A stretch of DNA of 38,790 bases from an uncultured Lachnospiraceae bacterium (GTDB lineage Bacteria > Bacillota > Clostridia > Lachnospirales > Lachnospiraceae): contig CAMWLV010000018.1 of assembly GCA_947175175.1 (NCBI GenBank), forward strand, positions 1 through 38,790, read 5' to 3'. This document shows, piece after piece, positions 1 through 7,635 of the stretch. Below the pieces are notes generated by a model, which saw nothing but the letters and a program-made list of their open reading frames with translations, was not told the DNA's origin and made no database searches. The first letter of the stretch is position 1. Each line of letters opens with the position of its first letter. Position numbers and translations under genes: made by a program.

Positions 1-9
1 CAGATGTAA

Positions 10-167
10 GGAACTGTTCAAGAATAACATGTACACCTCGACTTGTCTATTTCTCCGATTGCACAGGTCAAAAAGCCTCGCCGTAGCCCGCTACGCCTAC
101 GTTTTTTGACCTGTACCCTCGAATAAATATCCTGCGCAAGTTGTACATGTTATTTCTGAACAGTTCC
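10..167. repeat. MITE-like palindromic repeat, copy 1
   Basis: This 158-bp element has 26-bp terminal inverted repeats (10-35 and 142-167) that match at 24 of 26 positions and begin GGAACTGTTCA. Inside it, ACAGGTCAAAAA (63-74) pairs with TTTTTGACCTGT (103-114). This outer stem encloses a smaller stem, CGTAG (82-86) with CTACG (91-95), around a CCCG loop. A second, diverged copy lies at 23511-23664. It has the same ends, the shared words ACTTGTCTA and ATCCTGCG, and the same nested hairpins built from different bases. There is no room for a transposase, so if mobile it would need one in trans. It sits 56 bp upstream of the next start codon and may affect that gene's transcription. The family assignment is not known to me. 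Confidence 0.8.
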
Positions 168-223
168 TAACCGAACCAAGAGAAATGACAAAATGTTTTG
201 TATAGAAATGGGTGATGTGACAC

Positions 224-952
224 ATGGATAATACTGTATTGGGAGTTTTGACAGAAAAGCTGGTACAGTTTGGTTTGACCAGACAAGAGGCAAATATCTA
301 TCTGTGCTTGTTGCGAAATAAAGACTTATCAGGCTATGAGGTGTCTAAAATCACAGGAATATCGCGCTCTAATGTATACAGCGCGCTTGCCAGTCTCGTG
401 GAGAAGGGCGCTGCATATTTATTGGAGGGTGAGACGAACAAGTACACAGCAGTAGTGATAGAAGATTTCTGTGAGAACAGGATTCGTCGACTGACAACGT
501 TGAAGCAGGAGCTTGCGGCGCAGATTCCACAGATCGGGGACAATTCCGAGGGGTATATCACCATCAGCAGTCACAGGCATATTATGGATAAGATATACAA
601 TATGCTGGAACATGTTGAGTATCGGGTTTATCTGTCCATGCCAACAGAATACCTGGAGCAGTTTCGACATCATCTCGAGCAGCTTGCCGCAGATGGGAAA
701 AAAGTAGTACTTCTGGTAAGTGATCTGCCATCTACAGAGATTAGAGGCAGTATTATATATGAGACAGACAAAAGGGACAGACAGCTGCGGTTGATTGTGG
801 ATTCCAGCTATGTCCTCACAGGTGAGATGACTGGGAACACAACGGACAGCTGCCTGTATTGTGGTCAGAAGAATTTTGTAAATGTTTTTAAGGATTCACT
901 TAGAAATGAGATAAAACTAATTCAATTAACTAAAGGAGACAATGAAAAATGA
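224..952 (+). CDS. TrmB-family transcriptional regulator
   Basis: The protein has 242 residues. Residues about 12-75 form a winged helix-turn-helix of the TrmB type, with the recognition region around SGYEVSKITGISRSNVYSAL and a wing near EGETNKYTAV. The remainder resembles the TrmB C-terminal phospholipase-D-like fold, here without any recognisable catalytic motif. Members of this family usually bind a metabolite or sugar and repress or activate nearby genes. The ATG is preceded by GGTGATG. The stop codon overlaps the start of the decarboxylase gene in an ATGA, so the two are probably translationally coupled. By inference the regulator controls that gene. The ligand is unknown. The family call is fairly safe; the target is not. 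Confidence 0.85.
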   Translation: MDNTVLGVLTEKLVQFGLTRQEANIYLCLLRNKDLSGYEVSKITGISRSNVYSALASLVEKGAAYLLEGETNKYTAVVIEDFCENRIRRLTTLKQELAAQIPQIGDNSEGYITISSHRHIMDKIYNMLEHVEYRVYLSMPTEYLEQFRHHLEQLAADGKKVVLLVSDLPSTEIRGSIIYETDKRDRQLRLIVDSSYVLTGEMTGNTTDSCLYCGQKNFVNVFKDSLRNEIKLIQLTKGDNEK

Positions 953-2220
953 ATAAAAAAGCATTTGTAACCAAAGAGCAGATTGAGGAGATCGTAAAGA
1001 CTTATCCCACGCCGTTTCACATCTATGATGAAAAGGGAATCAGGGAGAACGCACAGACTATGAAAGAGGCTTTTTCATGGAATAAAGGGTTCAAGGAGTA
1101 TTTTGCCGTGAAGGCAACGCCAAATCCTTTTTTGATCAATATACTTCGTGAATATGGTTGTGGCTGTGACTGCTCGTCCCTCACAGAGCTTATGTTGAGC
1201 AGTGCGATGGGCATGGAGGGAAAGGATATTATGTTCTCTTCCAATGACACACCGGCAGAGGAGTTTGAATACGCTGCAAAGATTGGCGCTACGATCAATT
1301 TAGATGATATCACACATATTGATTTTCTGGAAAAGACCATTGGGAAACTGCCCGAGACGATATCCTGTCGTTACAACCCAGGCGGACTCTTTCAGATTAC
1401 GACAGATATCATGGATAACCCAGGGGATGCGAAATATGGATTCACGACAGAGCAGCTTTTTGAGGGCTTTCGGATTTTAAAAGAAAAAGGAGTTAAGAAC
1501 TTCGGCATCCACGCATTTTTGGCGAGCAATACCGTCACAAATGAGTATTATCCCACGCTTGCTAAAACTTTGTTTGAGGTTGCTGTAAAGCTGAAAAACG
1601 AGACAGGAGCAGACATTAAATTCATCAATTTATCTGGCGGTATTGGAATTCCATACAGACCGGAACAAGAGCCGAACGATATCAGGATAATCGGCGAGAG
1701 TGTGCGGAAAGTATATGAGGAAGTGCTTGTGCCGGCTGGAATGGGAGATGTGGCAATCTATACAGAGCTTGGACGTTTCATGATGGGACCATATGGACAC
1801 CTTGTCGTGAAGGCAATCCATGAAAAACATACCCATAAGGAGTACATTGGCGTTGACGCCTGTGCAGTAAATCTGATGAGACCTGCCATGTATGGAGCAT
1901 ACCATCATATTACAGTTCTTGGAAAAGAGAATGAGGCGTGTGATCACAAGTATGATATAACAGGTTCCCTGTGCGAGAACAATGACAAATTTGCAGTGGA
2001 CAGAATGCTGCCAAAGATTGACATGGGTGATTATCTTGCCATTCATGATGCTGGTGCGCATGGATTTTCCATGGGATATAACTACAATGGCAAATTAAAA
2101 TCCGCAGAGCTTTTATTGAAAGAAGACGGAAGTGTGCAGCTCATCAGACGTGCGGAGACACCAAAGGATTATTTTGCGACATTTGATTGTTTTGATATAT
2201 TTAATAAGTTTGAATTTTAA
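949..2220 (+). CDS. lysA: Diaminopimelate decarboxylase (PLP fold type III)
   Basis: The 423-residue protein matches group IV PLP-dependent decarboxylases. The PLP lysine is K55 in YFAVKATPNP. A glycine-rich phosphate-binding stretch, NLSGGIGIPY, lies near residues 227-236, and CENND in the C-terminal half matches the CESxD catalytic signature. The segment GDYLAIHDAGAHGFSMGYNYN is typical of meso-diaminopimelate decarboxylase, which makes lysine and CO2 in the last step of the DAP pathway. Ornithine or carboxynorspermidine decarboxylases share the fold, but length and motifs fit LysA best. The start overlaps the regulator's stop by 4 nt, with AAAGGAGAC as ribosome binding site. A strong hairpin terminator follows directly. 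Confidence 0.85.
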   Translation: MNKKAFVTKEQIEEIVKTYPTPFHIYDEKGIRENAQTMKEAFSWNKGFKEYFAVKATPNPFLINILREYGCGCDCSSLTELMLSSAMGMEGKDIMFSSNDTPAEEFEYAAKIGATINLDDITHIDFLEKTIGKLPETISCRYNPGGLFQITTDIMDNPGDAKYGFTTEQLFEGFRILKEKGVKNFGIHAFLASNTVTNEYYPTLAKTLFEVAVKLKNETGADIKFINLSGGIGIPYRPEQEPNDIRIIGESVRKVYEEVLVPAGMGDVAIYTELGRFMMGPYGHLVVKAIHEKHTHKEYIGVDACAVNLMRPAMYGAYHHITVLGKENEACDHKYDITGSLCENNDKFAVDRMLPKIDMGDYLAIHDAGAHGFSMGYNYNGKLKSAELLLKEDGSVQLIRRAETPKDYFATFDCFDIFNKFEF

Positions 2221-2230
2221 GAAAGTAAAA

Positions 2231-2269
2231 ACAAGTAGGAAAAATGTGGGTTTTTCCTACTTGTTTTTT
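2231..2269. terminator. Bidirectional intrinsic terminator between lysA and the lacI-type gene
   Basis: ACAAGTAGGAAAAA (2231-2244) pairs perfectly with TTTTTCCTACTTGT (2251-2264) across a 6-nt loop, giving a 14-bp stem. A T-run follows on the plus strand and AAAA precedes it, so it can work in both directions. The last codons and stop of the minus-strand gene (2257) lie inside the stem. Confidence 0.9.
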
Positions 2270-3270
2270 GCTGCAGCAGGGGCTGGAATGGCAGTTGATT
2301 CACGCACAATCAGGCGCGGCCGCAGCATGGATCTGGATATTGGGACTTTTGCGATCAACCAGTAAAGTGCAGCATAGGAATTTCTGCCAAGATCGATTCG
2401 GTCCTGGTTGATGGTAGTCAGCGCTGGCGAGATTTCTGACGCAATCGGGAGGTTGTCGAAGCCGACAACACTCAATTCCTGTGGGACTTTGATATGAAGC
2501 CGTTCACACTCCCTGAGCACACCGACAGCCAGGAGGTCGTTGCCGCATAAAATAGCAGTAGCACCATTTTCTATTAAAGTTGGAAGATGGTATTTTGCAC
2601 TTTCCTCTACATAATAGCCATATGCCACCAGATTTTCGTCAATTTCCAGTTTATGGCTCTGCATACTGCTGGCATAGGCGTCGTATCTGTTGACTGTCAC
2701 CATGGAGTCCGGCGAACCATTTAGAAGTGCGATCTTTGTATGACCAAGTGCGGTCAAGTGGTCGATGGCAAGGTCGATTCCTTCAAAGCTGTCCGTGCCG
2801 ACATAGGCGATGTTTGGATTCTTTTTGATATAATTGTCGAAGAGCACTGTCGGAATTGTAGTGGTTTCCAGCTGTGTCATCCACGGATCTTTCAGCGCAA
2901 AACCAACCAGAAATCCGCCGTGAAAACTGTTTTTGACCATATATCTGTCATAGGGATCATGCATCTGCAGCAGCGGGGTAATAGGGGTGACCGTGATCTC
3001 CCAGTTGTCACGCACTGCTGCCTGCTTGAAGCCGAGTATGATATCAAAGCCAAAGTCCCCTGGCTTTTCGTAATGCATATTCTCGACAAAGACACAAAGA
3101 CGCTTTCTTGTCTCTTTTTTCATACGCTTGGTGACATAACCCATTTCAATTGCGGTGTCCAACACCAGCTTTTTTAATTCTGGACTGATATCGTTGGCGT
3201 CGTTTAATCCCTTGGATACAGTACTGGGAGCAATGCCCAGACGGGTTGCAATATCTTTAATTGTTACCAT
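2257..3270 (-). CDS. LacI-family transcriptional regulator
   Basis: The 337-residue protein starts with a canonical LacI helix-turn-helix: MVTIKDIATRLGIAPSTVSK (residues 1-20), then the hinge region. A periplasmic-binding-protein-like sensor domain covers about residues 60-325, with the family motifs YVGTDSFEGIDLAIDHL, AILCGNDLLAVGVL and LSVVGFDNLPIA. Members usually repress carbohydrate genes and dissociate when sugar binds; the inducer here cannot be read from the sequence. No sugar-use gene lies beside it. The promoter (3312-3340) contains a perfect palindrome over its -35 box, which suggests autoregulation. The stop codon falls within the shared terminator. The ribosome binding site is weak (AGTGAG about 15 nt upstream). 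Confidence 0.9.
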   Translation of the reverse strand: MVTIKDIATRLGIAPSTVSKGLNDANDISPELKKLVLDTAIEMGYVTKRMKKETRKRLCVFVENMHYEKPGDFGFDIILGFKQAAVRDNWEITVTPITPLLQMHDPYDRYMVKNSFHGGFLVGFALKDPWMTQLETTTIPTVLFDNYIKKNPNIAYVGTDSFEGIDLAIDHLTALGHTKIALLNGSPDSMVTVNRYDAYASSMQSHKLEIDENLVAYGYYVEESAKYHLPTLIENGATAILCGNDLLAVGVLRECERLHIKVPQELSVVGFDNLPIASEISPALTTINQDRIDLGRNSYAALYWLIAKVPISRSMLRPRLIVRESTAIPAPAAAKNK

Positions 3271-3311
3271 AATTTAATATACTCACTTTTAATAATTTCC
3301 TTTTTCTAAAT

Positions 3312-3340
3312 AGTTTACACGATACAGAAAACGTTTTCAA
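3312..3340 (-). promoter_or_regulatory. Promoter and putative LacI-type operator
   Basis: Read on the minus strand, TTGAAA (3335-3340) and TAAACT (3312-3317) are separated by exactly 17 bp. The perfect palindrome GAAAACGTTTTC (3327-3338) overlaps the -35 box. LacI-family operators are CG-centred palindromes of this kind, so the regulator probably represses itself. It also resembles a CcpA cre site, which is the alternative reading. Confidence 0.7.
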
Positions 3341-3427
3341 CAGATTGTGATAAAAAAATTAATTATATACTTCAATTTGTTGATAAAAACTGCAAGGAAA
3401 AGAAAAATTTTTTATATGAGACAAATA

Positions 3428-3456
3428 CTCATATTTTAGATTCTGGGACATATATT
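3428..3456 (+). promoter_or_regulatory. Putative sigma-E promoter of the spoIIIA operon
   Basis: CTCATATT (3428-3435) contains TCATATT, matching the sigma-E -35 consensus KMATATT. CATATATT (3449-3456) matches 6 of 8 positions of the -10 consensus CATACAHT. The spacer is 13 bp, slightly short. The spoIIIA operon is sigma-E dependent in Bacillus subtilis. Nothing else is visible in the AT-rich gap 3341-3427. Confidence 0.55.
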
Positions 3457-3510
3457 GAGGTATGGACAAAATGTATGGAGCAGGGCACGGGCGCAAAAGG
3501 GGGAGATCAG

Positions 3511-4452
3511 ATGGCAGCGGATAACCGGATTCTGCAGTTTTTCCCGCAGGGGCTTAGAGTCGGCTGGGAGAGAAGCGGAGTGTGTTTTGATCAGGTACAG
3601 GAAATCAGGCTGCGTGTCAATCAGGCGGTTCGGGTATTGTCAGACCGCGAGCACAGGCTTCCTATGATATATGGTGAGCGGGAGATGGAAGAAATATTCC
3701 GCTATCTGTGCCATGATTCGGTGTATGCCTATGAGGAGGAGCGAAAGCAGGGTTACATTGTGGTTGAGGGGGGACATCGCATCGGTATCACGGGGGAGCT
3801 TACGACTGCGGGGAACGGCAGATTCATTGCCAAATATATCCGCTATATGAATATCAGGCTGGCGCACGAGCATAAGGGGATCGCAAAAAAAATGATCAGG
3901 TATCTTTATCACAATACAAAGGAAGGGGAACCATTGAATACCCTGATCATCTCGCCGCCGGGAGTTGGTAAGACAACACTGCTGAGGGATACGATACGCC
4001 TGATGTCGAGCGGGAGTGACGGTTACAGAGGATGTAATGTGGGTGTGATTGATGAGAGAGGCGAGATTGCAGGGGCATACAGGGGAAGTGCCATGCTCGA
4101 CTGTGGGGAACGGACAGATATTGTTACGGGCGGGGATAAGCAGCAGGGGATTTCCATACTGGTGAGAACGTTTGCACCGCGGGTGATCGCCATTGATGAG
4201 ATTGGAAAAAGTGCGGATGCAGAAGCAATCCTGCATGCAGGAGTGAGCGGCTGCAGCATACTGGCAACGGTACATGGAAACTCTATCGAGGATATCCGGC
4301 ACAAGGCAGAGATGGAGCAAATTCTTCATTTAGGTTTAATCGACCGGTTTGTCGTATTATCCATAGATGCGAAGATGGAAAGGTATTTTGAAGTTTATGA
4401 CAGGGAGGGGAACAGATTATGTGGCAGAAACTTGTTGCAGGTGCCTGCGTGA
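3511..4452 (+). CDS. spoIIIAA: Stage III sporulation protein AA, ATPase
   Basis: SpoIIIAA is the cytoplasmic secretion-type ATPase of the mother-cell channel (SpoIIIA-SpoIIQ) that keeps the engulfed forespore active for sigma-G. The Walker A motif is PPGVGKTTLL near residues 148-157; a Walker B-like VIAIDEIG and the motif LATVHG lie further on, as in VirB11/PilT-type ATPases. I chose the ATG at 3511 because GGGGGAG sits 5 nt upstream. This gives 313 residues against 307 in B. subtilis. An ATG at 3475 would add 12 residues but has no ribosome binding site. The gene is first in an eight-gene operon and overlaps spoIIIAB by 34 nt. Confidence 0.95.
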   Translation: MAADNRILQFFPQGLRVGWERSGVCFDQVQEIRLRVNQAVRVLSDREHRLPMIYGEREMEEIFRYLCHDSVYAYEEERKQGYIVVEGGHRIGITGELTTAGNGRFIAKYIRYMNIRLAHEHKGIAKKMIRYLYHNTKEGEPLNTLIISPPGVGKTTLLRDTIRLMSSGSDGYRGCNVGVIDERGEIAGAYRGSAMLDCGERTDIVTGGDKQQGISILVRTFAPRVIAIDEIGKSADAEAILHAGVSGCSILATVHGNSIEDIRHKAEMEQILHLGLIDRFVVLSIDAKMERYFEVYDREGNRLCGRNLLQVPA

Positions 4453-4940
4453 TGACAGGAGCGCTTGGATTTGGCTGGTCGCTCTGTGGTGAGATGAACA
4501 GTGATATCCAGCATTTGAGACAGCAGAAACAGATACTTCTGTATATTTCAGGAGAGATTACATATCTGCACAGACCAATGGAAGAAATCTTTGATCTCAT
4601 AGCGTGCAAGGCGGAATCGCCGTATGATCTTTTTCTGAGTGATGTCTCCCGGAGCATGAAGGAGCGAAACGGAAATTCCCTGATCAACATATGGAATGAG
4701 GCAATCCATGCCAGAAAAAATGGGGTGGATTTTTCGCAGACCGGATTAGAATATCTGGCAAAAATGGGGAATTGTTTTGAGTACGAAGGTGAGCAGCTAC
4801 AGGTGGAGGCACTCCGGTTGTTTGAACTGGAGCTGGACAGTGAGATAGACAGGCTTACAGTGAGAAAGAACGAGAATAGCAGGCTGATCAAGGCACTTAG
4901 CACACTGACCGGGATTCTGTGCATTATTTTATTTTTGTAA
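4419..4940 (+). CDS. spoIIIAB: Stage III sporulation protein AB
   Basis: The 173-residue protein is close to the usual 171. An N-terminal hydrophobic segment (about residues 5-24, LVAGACVMTGALGFGWSLCG) and a C-terminal one (LSTLTGILCIILFL) flank a helical middle. SpoIIIAB resembles GspF/PilC platform proteins of secretion systems and is thought to work with the SpoIIIAA ATPase at the mother-cell side of the channel. The ATG is preceded by GGAGGGG and lies inside the end of spoIIIAA, so translation is probably coupled. Confidence 0.93.
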   Translation: MWQKLVAGACVMTGALGFGWSLCGEMNSDIQHLRQQKQILLYISGEITYLHRPMEEIFDLIACKAESPYDLFLSDVSRSMKERNGNSLINIWNEAIHARKNGVDFSQTGLEYLAKMGNCFEYEGEQLQVEALRLFELELDSEIDRLTVRKNENSRLIKALSTLTGILCIILFL

Positions 4941-4988
4941 AAATAATAGACTATAAAGGCACTACATAGTCATGAAATGGGGATGAAA

Positions 4989-5183
4989 ATGGAAGTCAGT
5001 CTGATATTTAAGATAGCGGCAGTTGGCATATTGATCACGATATTGGGGCAGGTATTGAAACACAGCGGCAGAGAAGAACACGCGTTCCTAATTAGCCTTG
5101 CAGGACTGATTCTGGTGCTCTCATGGATTGTTCCTTACATATATCAGCTGTTTGAAATGATACAGGATTTGTTTGCTTTGTGA
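4989..5183 (+). CDS. spoIIIAC: Stage III sporulation protein AC
   Basis: A 64-residue membrane protein with two hydrophobic helices (starting at LIFKIAAVGILITILG and LISLAGLILVLSWIV) around a short polar loop containing GREEHA, as in the SpoIIIAC/AD family. I prefer the third in-frame ATG (4989) because GGGGA lies 5 nt upstream of it. The first ATG (4977) would give 68 residues, equal to B. subtilis, but has no good ribosome binding site. It is an integral subunit of the SpoIIIA channel whose exact role is unresolved. Confidence 0.9.
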   Translation: MEVSLIFKIAAVGILITILGQVLKHSGREEHAFLISLAGLILVLSWIVPYIYQLFEMIQDLFAL

Positions 5184-5206
5184 TTTGGTGTTGACGGAGG
5201 CATTGT

Positions 5207-5587
5207 ATGATTCAGATTTGTGTGCTTGCCATAGCAGGTCTTTTTGCGGCGCTTGTCATCAAGAAAGACAAGCCGGAGTTTGCGACATTGATCATAATCC
5301 TTGTGAGCTTTTTTATCGCGGTCAGAATCCTTGCAGTGCTGGGAAACGCGGTGGAGGAGCTGGAAGAGTGGGAGTCGGCATTGGGCGGGAATATCGCTTA
5401 TGTGTCATTACTCTTAAAAATCATAGGCATCACATATGTGTGTGATTTTGCGTCAAATTTGTGTAAAGACTCTGGGTATTCGGCACTCAGCAACCACATA
5501 GAACTTTTTGGAAAAGTTGCGATCATGGTGGCAGGTTTTCCGATCATACGGATCATGATAGACATGCTGGAAGGAATGATGCGATGA
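5207..5587 (+). CDS. spoIIIAD: Stage III sporulation protein AD
   Basis: The 126-residue protein has at least three hydrophobic helices (about 1-18, 27-46 and a C-terminal one around VAIMVAGFPIIRIMIDML). It is slightly shorter than the 133 residues of B. subtilis SpoIIIAD. The family is homologous to SpoIIIAC, which is visible here in the shared pattern of a hydrophobic helix followed by a KKDKPEFATL-type loop. GGAGG precedes the ATG. Its stop overlaps the start of spoIIIAE in an ATGA. Confidence 0.93.
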   Translation: MIQICVLAIAGLFAALVIKKDKPEFATLIIILVSFFIAVRILAVLGNAVEELEEWESALGGNIAYVSLLLKIIGITYVCDFASNLCKDSGYSALSNHIELFGKVAIMVAGFPIIRIMIDMLEGMMR

Positions 5588-6648
5588 GTCAGGAGATTAA
5601 TTTATGGCAGGAGATTGATATTCTTCCGGATCTGAGTGTATTGGATAATCTGTTAAAAGATTTGCTGCCGGGAAGGAATACAGACTCTATGGATTTTATA
5701 GAAGATGTGTTGAAGGGGAACTGGGCGCTGGATCCGGGGCTGTTCTGGAGATATATCAGAGAATCGGTAACAGGGGTTTTTGATGACTGGAAGAGGCTGT
5801 TCATCACGGTATTGATCTTATTTATTCTGGTGGCAATGGTGAGCAATCTGATGTCGGCACTCAAAAATGAGGGCGCAGCAAAAGCGGCAAAAACCTTTTT
5901 TATCTTATGCCAGTTGGTGGTGTTGATCGACGCGTTTCATGAAGTACTCGGGATTGTCGAGGAGACAATGGTGCAAATGCTCGAGTTTCTGAAATTGATG
6001 ATCCCCGCATATATGATCTGCATTGCGGCGGCGGGTTCCGGACTCACGGCACTGATCTTTTATAAGATGCTTTTGGGTTTTTTATGTCTCATAGAAGGAA
6101 TCGTGGCGTCTTCCCTGACGACAGTAGTCGAGGGATATGTGATGCTTGGTGTGGTGGAAAGCATCTGGGGTGAGGAGCGTTTTAAAGGACTGATGGAACT
6201 CATCAAAAAGGGAATGCAGTGGGGGCTGAAAATGATGGTTGTTGTGATGTCAGGGAGTGGGATTCTGCAGGTGATCATCACTCCAGTGGTTGATAAGACG
6301 AACAATGCAGTGATTCAGAAGACAGCGGGCGCGATTCCTGGAATCGGGGACATTGTGGAGTCGGTGTCAAGCGTGACACTGGCATCGGCGATTGCGATAA
6401 AAAACAGTCTTGGTGTGTTGATACTGGTGGTCCTGGTTCTGCTGATACTGGCTCCTGTTATTAAGGCATTTATGATTCTTCTGATCATCAAGGTGAGCGG
6501 TGCACTGGGAAGCATCTGCGGCGAGCGCCAGATGATGAAGTGTGTAGAGTATATCTCGGAGGCAGGTTTTATGCTCCTTCGGATATTGATCACAGTTACG
6601 ACATTGTTTTTTGTGACAATAGCGGCAGTTACGAATGCTACCAGTTAA
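5584..6648 (+). CDS. spoIIIAE: Stage III sporulation protein AE
   Basis: A 354-residue polytopic membrane protein, the largest SpoIIIA membrane subunit. Hydrophobic segments start near residue 70 (LFITVLILFILVAMVSNL) and recur to the C-terminus (ILITVTTLFFVTIAAV). The segment AGAIPGIGDIVESVSSVTLASA is typical of the family. B. subtilis SpoIIIAE is 399 residues and begins with a signal peptide. Here the first 65 residues are soluble and acidic, with no hydrophobic leader, so this version is N-terminally different. The start overlaps spoIIIAD by 4 nt with AAGGAATG upstream. An open frame further upstream does not supply a signal peptide. Confidence 0.93.
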   Translation: MSQEINLWQEIDILPDLSVLDNLLKDLLPGRNTDSMDFIEDVLKGNWALDPGLFWRYIRESVTGVFDDWKRLFITVLILFILVAMVSNLMSALKNEGAAKAAKTFFILCQLVVLIDAFHEVLGIVEETMVQMLEFLKLMIPAYMICIAAAGSGLTALIFYKMLLGFLCLIEGIVASSLTTVVEGYVMLGVVESIWGEERFKGLMELIKKGMQWGLKMMVVVMSGSGILQVIITPVVDKTNNAVIQKTAGAIPGIGDIVESVSSVTLASAIAIKNSLGVLILVVLVLLILAPVIKAFMILLIIKVSGALGSICGERQMMKCVEYISEAGFMLLRILITVTTLFFVTIAAVTNATS

Positions 6649-6665
6649 ATAAAATCGGAGGGAGT

Positions 6666-7052
6666 ATGGAGAATTTAGCGGCGGAGGTAAGGCGTCTTGT
6701 GTATACCGTGATCTGTTTTCAATGCCTGATCCAGCTTACGGAGGGAAGTGTTTATCAGAAATATCTGAAATTATTTTCCTATCTGCTGACAATGTGCATC
6801 TGCTGCAATGTGATTTTCTCTTTTGTGGGGCAGGTTGAGAACAGCTTTTCTGAGGCAGACCAGCTGTATTTGCGGTGGGAAAAGGAGTGGCGGGAGATGA
6901 CGGAGACCAGCCAGATTTATGACGGGGCGGCATACTATGAACAGCTCTGGAAAGAAAAAATCATAGGCGAAGCACACGAGGAATATGACAGCAGGATTGG
7001 AGGTGTAGAGAATGCCAAAAAAGATTCGGGACAGGATTCAAATGATCATTAG
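6666..7052 (+). CDS. spoIIIAF: Stage III sporulation protein AF, short form
   Basis: Assigned by position between spoIIIAE and spoIIIAG and by two N-terminal hydrophobic helices (about residues 9-25 and 38-55). The ATG at 6666 has GGAGGGAG in front; the open frame extends 126 nt further up, but that part lies inside spoIIIAE. The resulting 128 residues are far fewer than the 206 of B. subtilis. The part after the second helix is only about 73 residues, charged and probably helical, ending in KKDSGQDSNDH. The ring-building domain that normally makes up this part of SpoIIIAF is not evident. The last 41 nt overlap spoIIIAG. Confidence 0.8.
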   Translation: MENLAAEVRRLVYTVICFQCLIQLTEGSVYQKYLKLFSYLLTMCICCNVIFSFVGQVENSFSEADQLYLRWEKEWREMTETSQIYDGAAYYEQLWKEKIIGEAHEEYDSRIGGVENAKKDSGQDSNDH

Positions 7053-7629
7053 CGGAGGAACTGGGGGGAAGGGACGACCGACAAAGGAGACCATGCTCAT
7101 TATTTTTCTGAGCGGGATATTGATCTTTGTCATTCTGCTGCCGACAGGGAATAGCGGCAGCAGCTATATATCAAGGAAAAACCAAAAAAAGACCGAGAAT
7201 ACAACTTCTGTGGGGAGTGTGGCAGCGGGTGAGAGTGAAAAAAGTGAGACTTTCCCAGACGAATACAGGAAAGGGCTGGAAAGAGAGCTGGAAGATTTTT
7301 TGTCCAGTGTGGCAGGTGTGGGCGAGGTAAAAGTGCTGATCTATATGAAAAATTCGCAGGAATATATCGTTGAAAAGGATGTTCCGATGTCCAACTCCGT
7401 CAACGGTGAGAACAGTGAGCTGCGGAAGGAGGAGACGACGGTATATACGACAAATGAAAGCGGAAATGAGGTGCCTTTTATCACACAGACCAAAAGACCG
7501 ACAGTCGATGGTGTGGTAATCTCCGCAAAGGGGGCTTCAAATGAGGCAGTAAAGCTTCAGATTGTCCGGCTTGTGATGGCGCTGTACGGGGTGGAGGCAA
7601 ATAAAGTCGAAGTTTTGATGATGGGGTGA
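7012..7629 (+). CDS. spoIIIAG: Stage III sporulation protein AG
   Basis: The 205-residue protein has a cytoplasmic N-terminus, one transmembrane helix (about residues 28-44, MLIIFLSGILIFVILLP), a polar linker, and a C-terminal ring-building domain (about 82-205, beginning YRKGLERELEDFLSSVAGVGEVKVLIYM). In B. subtilis SpoIIIAG forms a large ring in the space between the two membranes. GGAGGTG precedes the ATG, and the start lies within spoIIIAF. Confidence 0.95.
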   Translation: MPKKIRDRIQMIISGGTGGKGRPTKETMLIIFLSGILIFVILLPTGNSGSSYISRKNQKKTENTTSVGSVAAGESEKSETFPDEYRKGLERELEDFLSSVAGVGEVKVLIYMKNSQEYIVEKDVPMSNSVNGENSELRKEETTVYTTNESGNEVPFITQTKRPTVDGVVISAKGASNEAVKLQIVRLVMALYGVEANKVEVLMMG

Positions 7630-7635
7630 TATAAA

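Noticed and set aside
2740-3177. Plus-strand open frame of 145 codons opposite the LacI-type gene
   Set aside because: The LacI-family protein on the other strand is unmistakable and covers the whole stretch.
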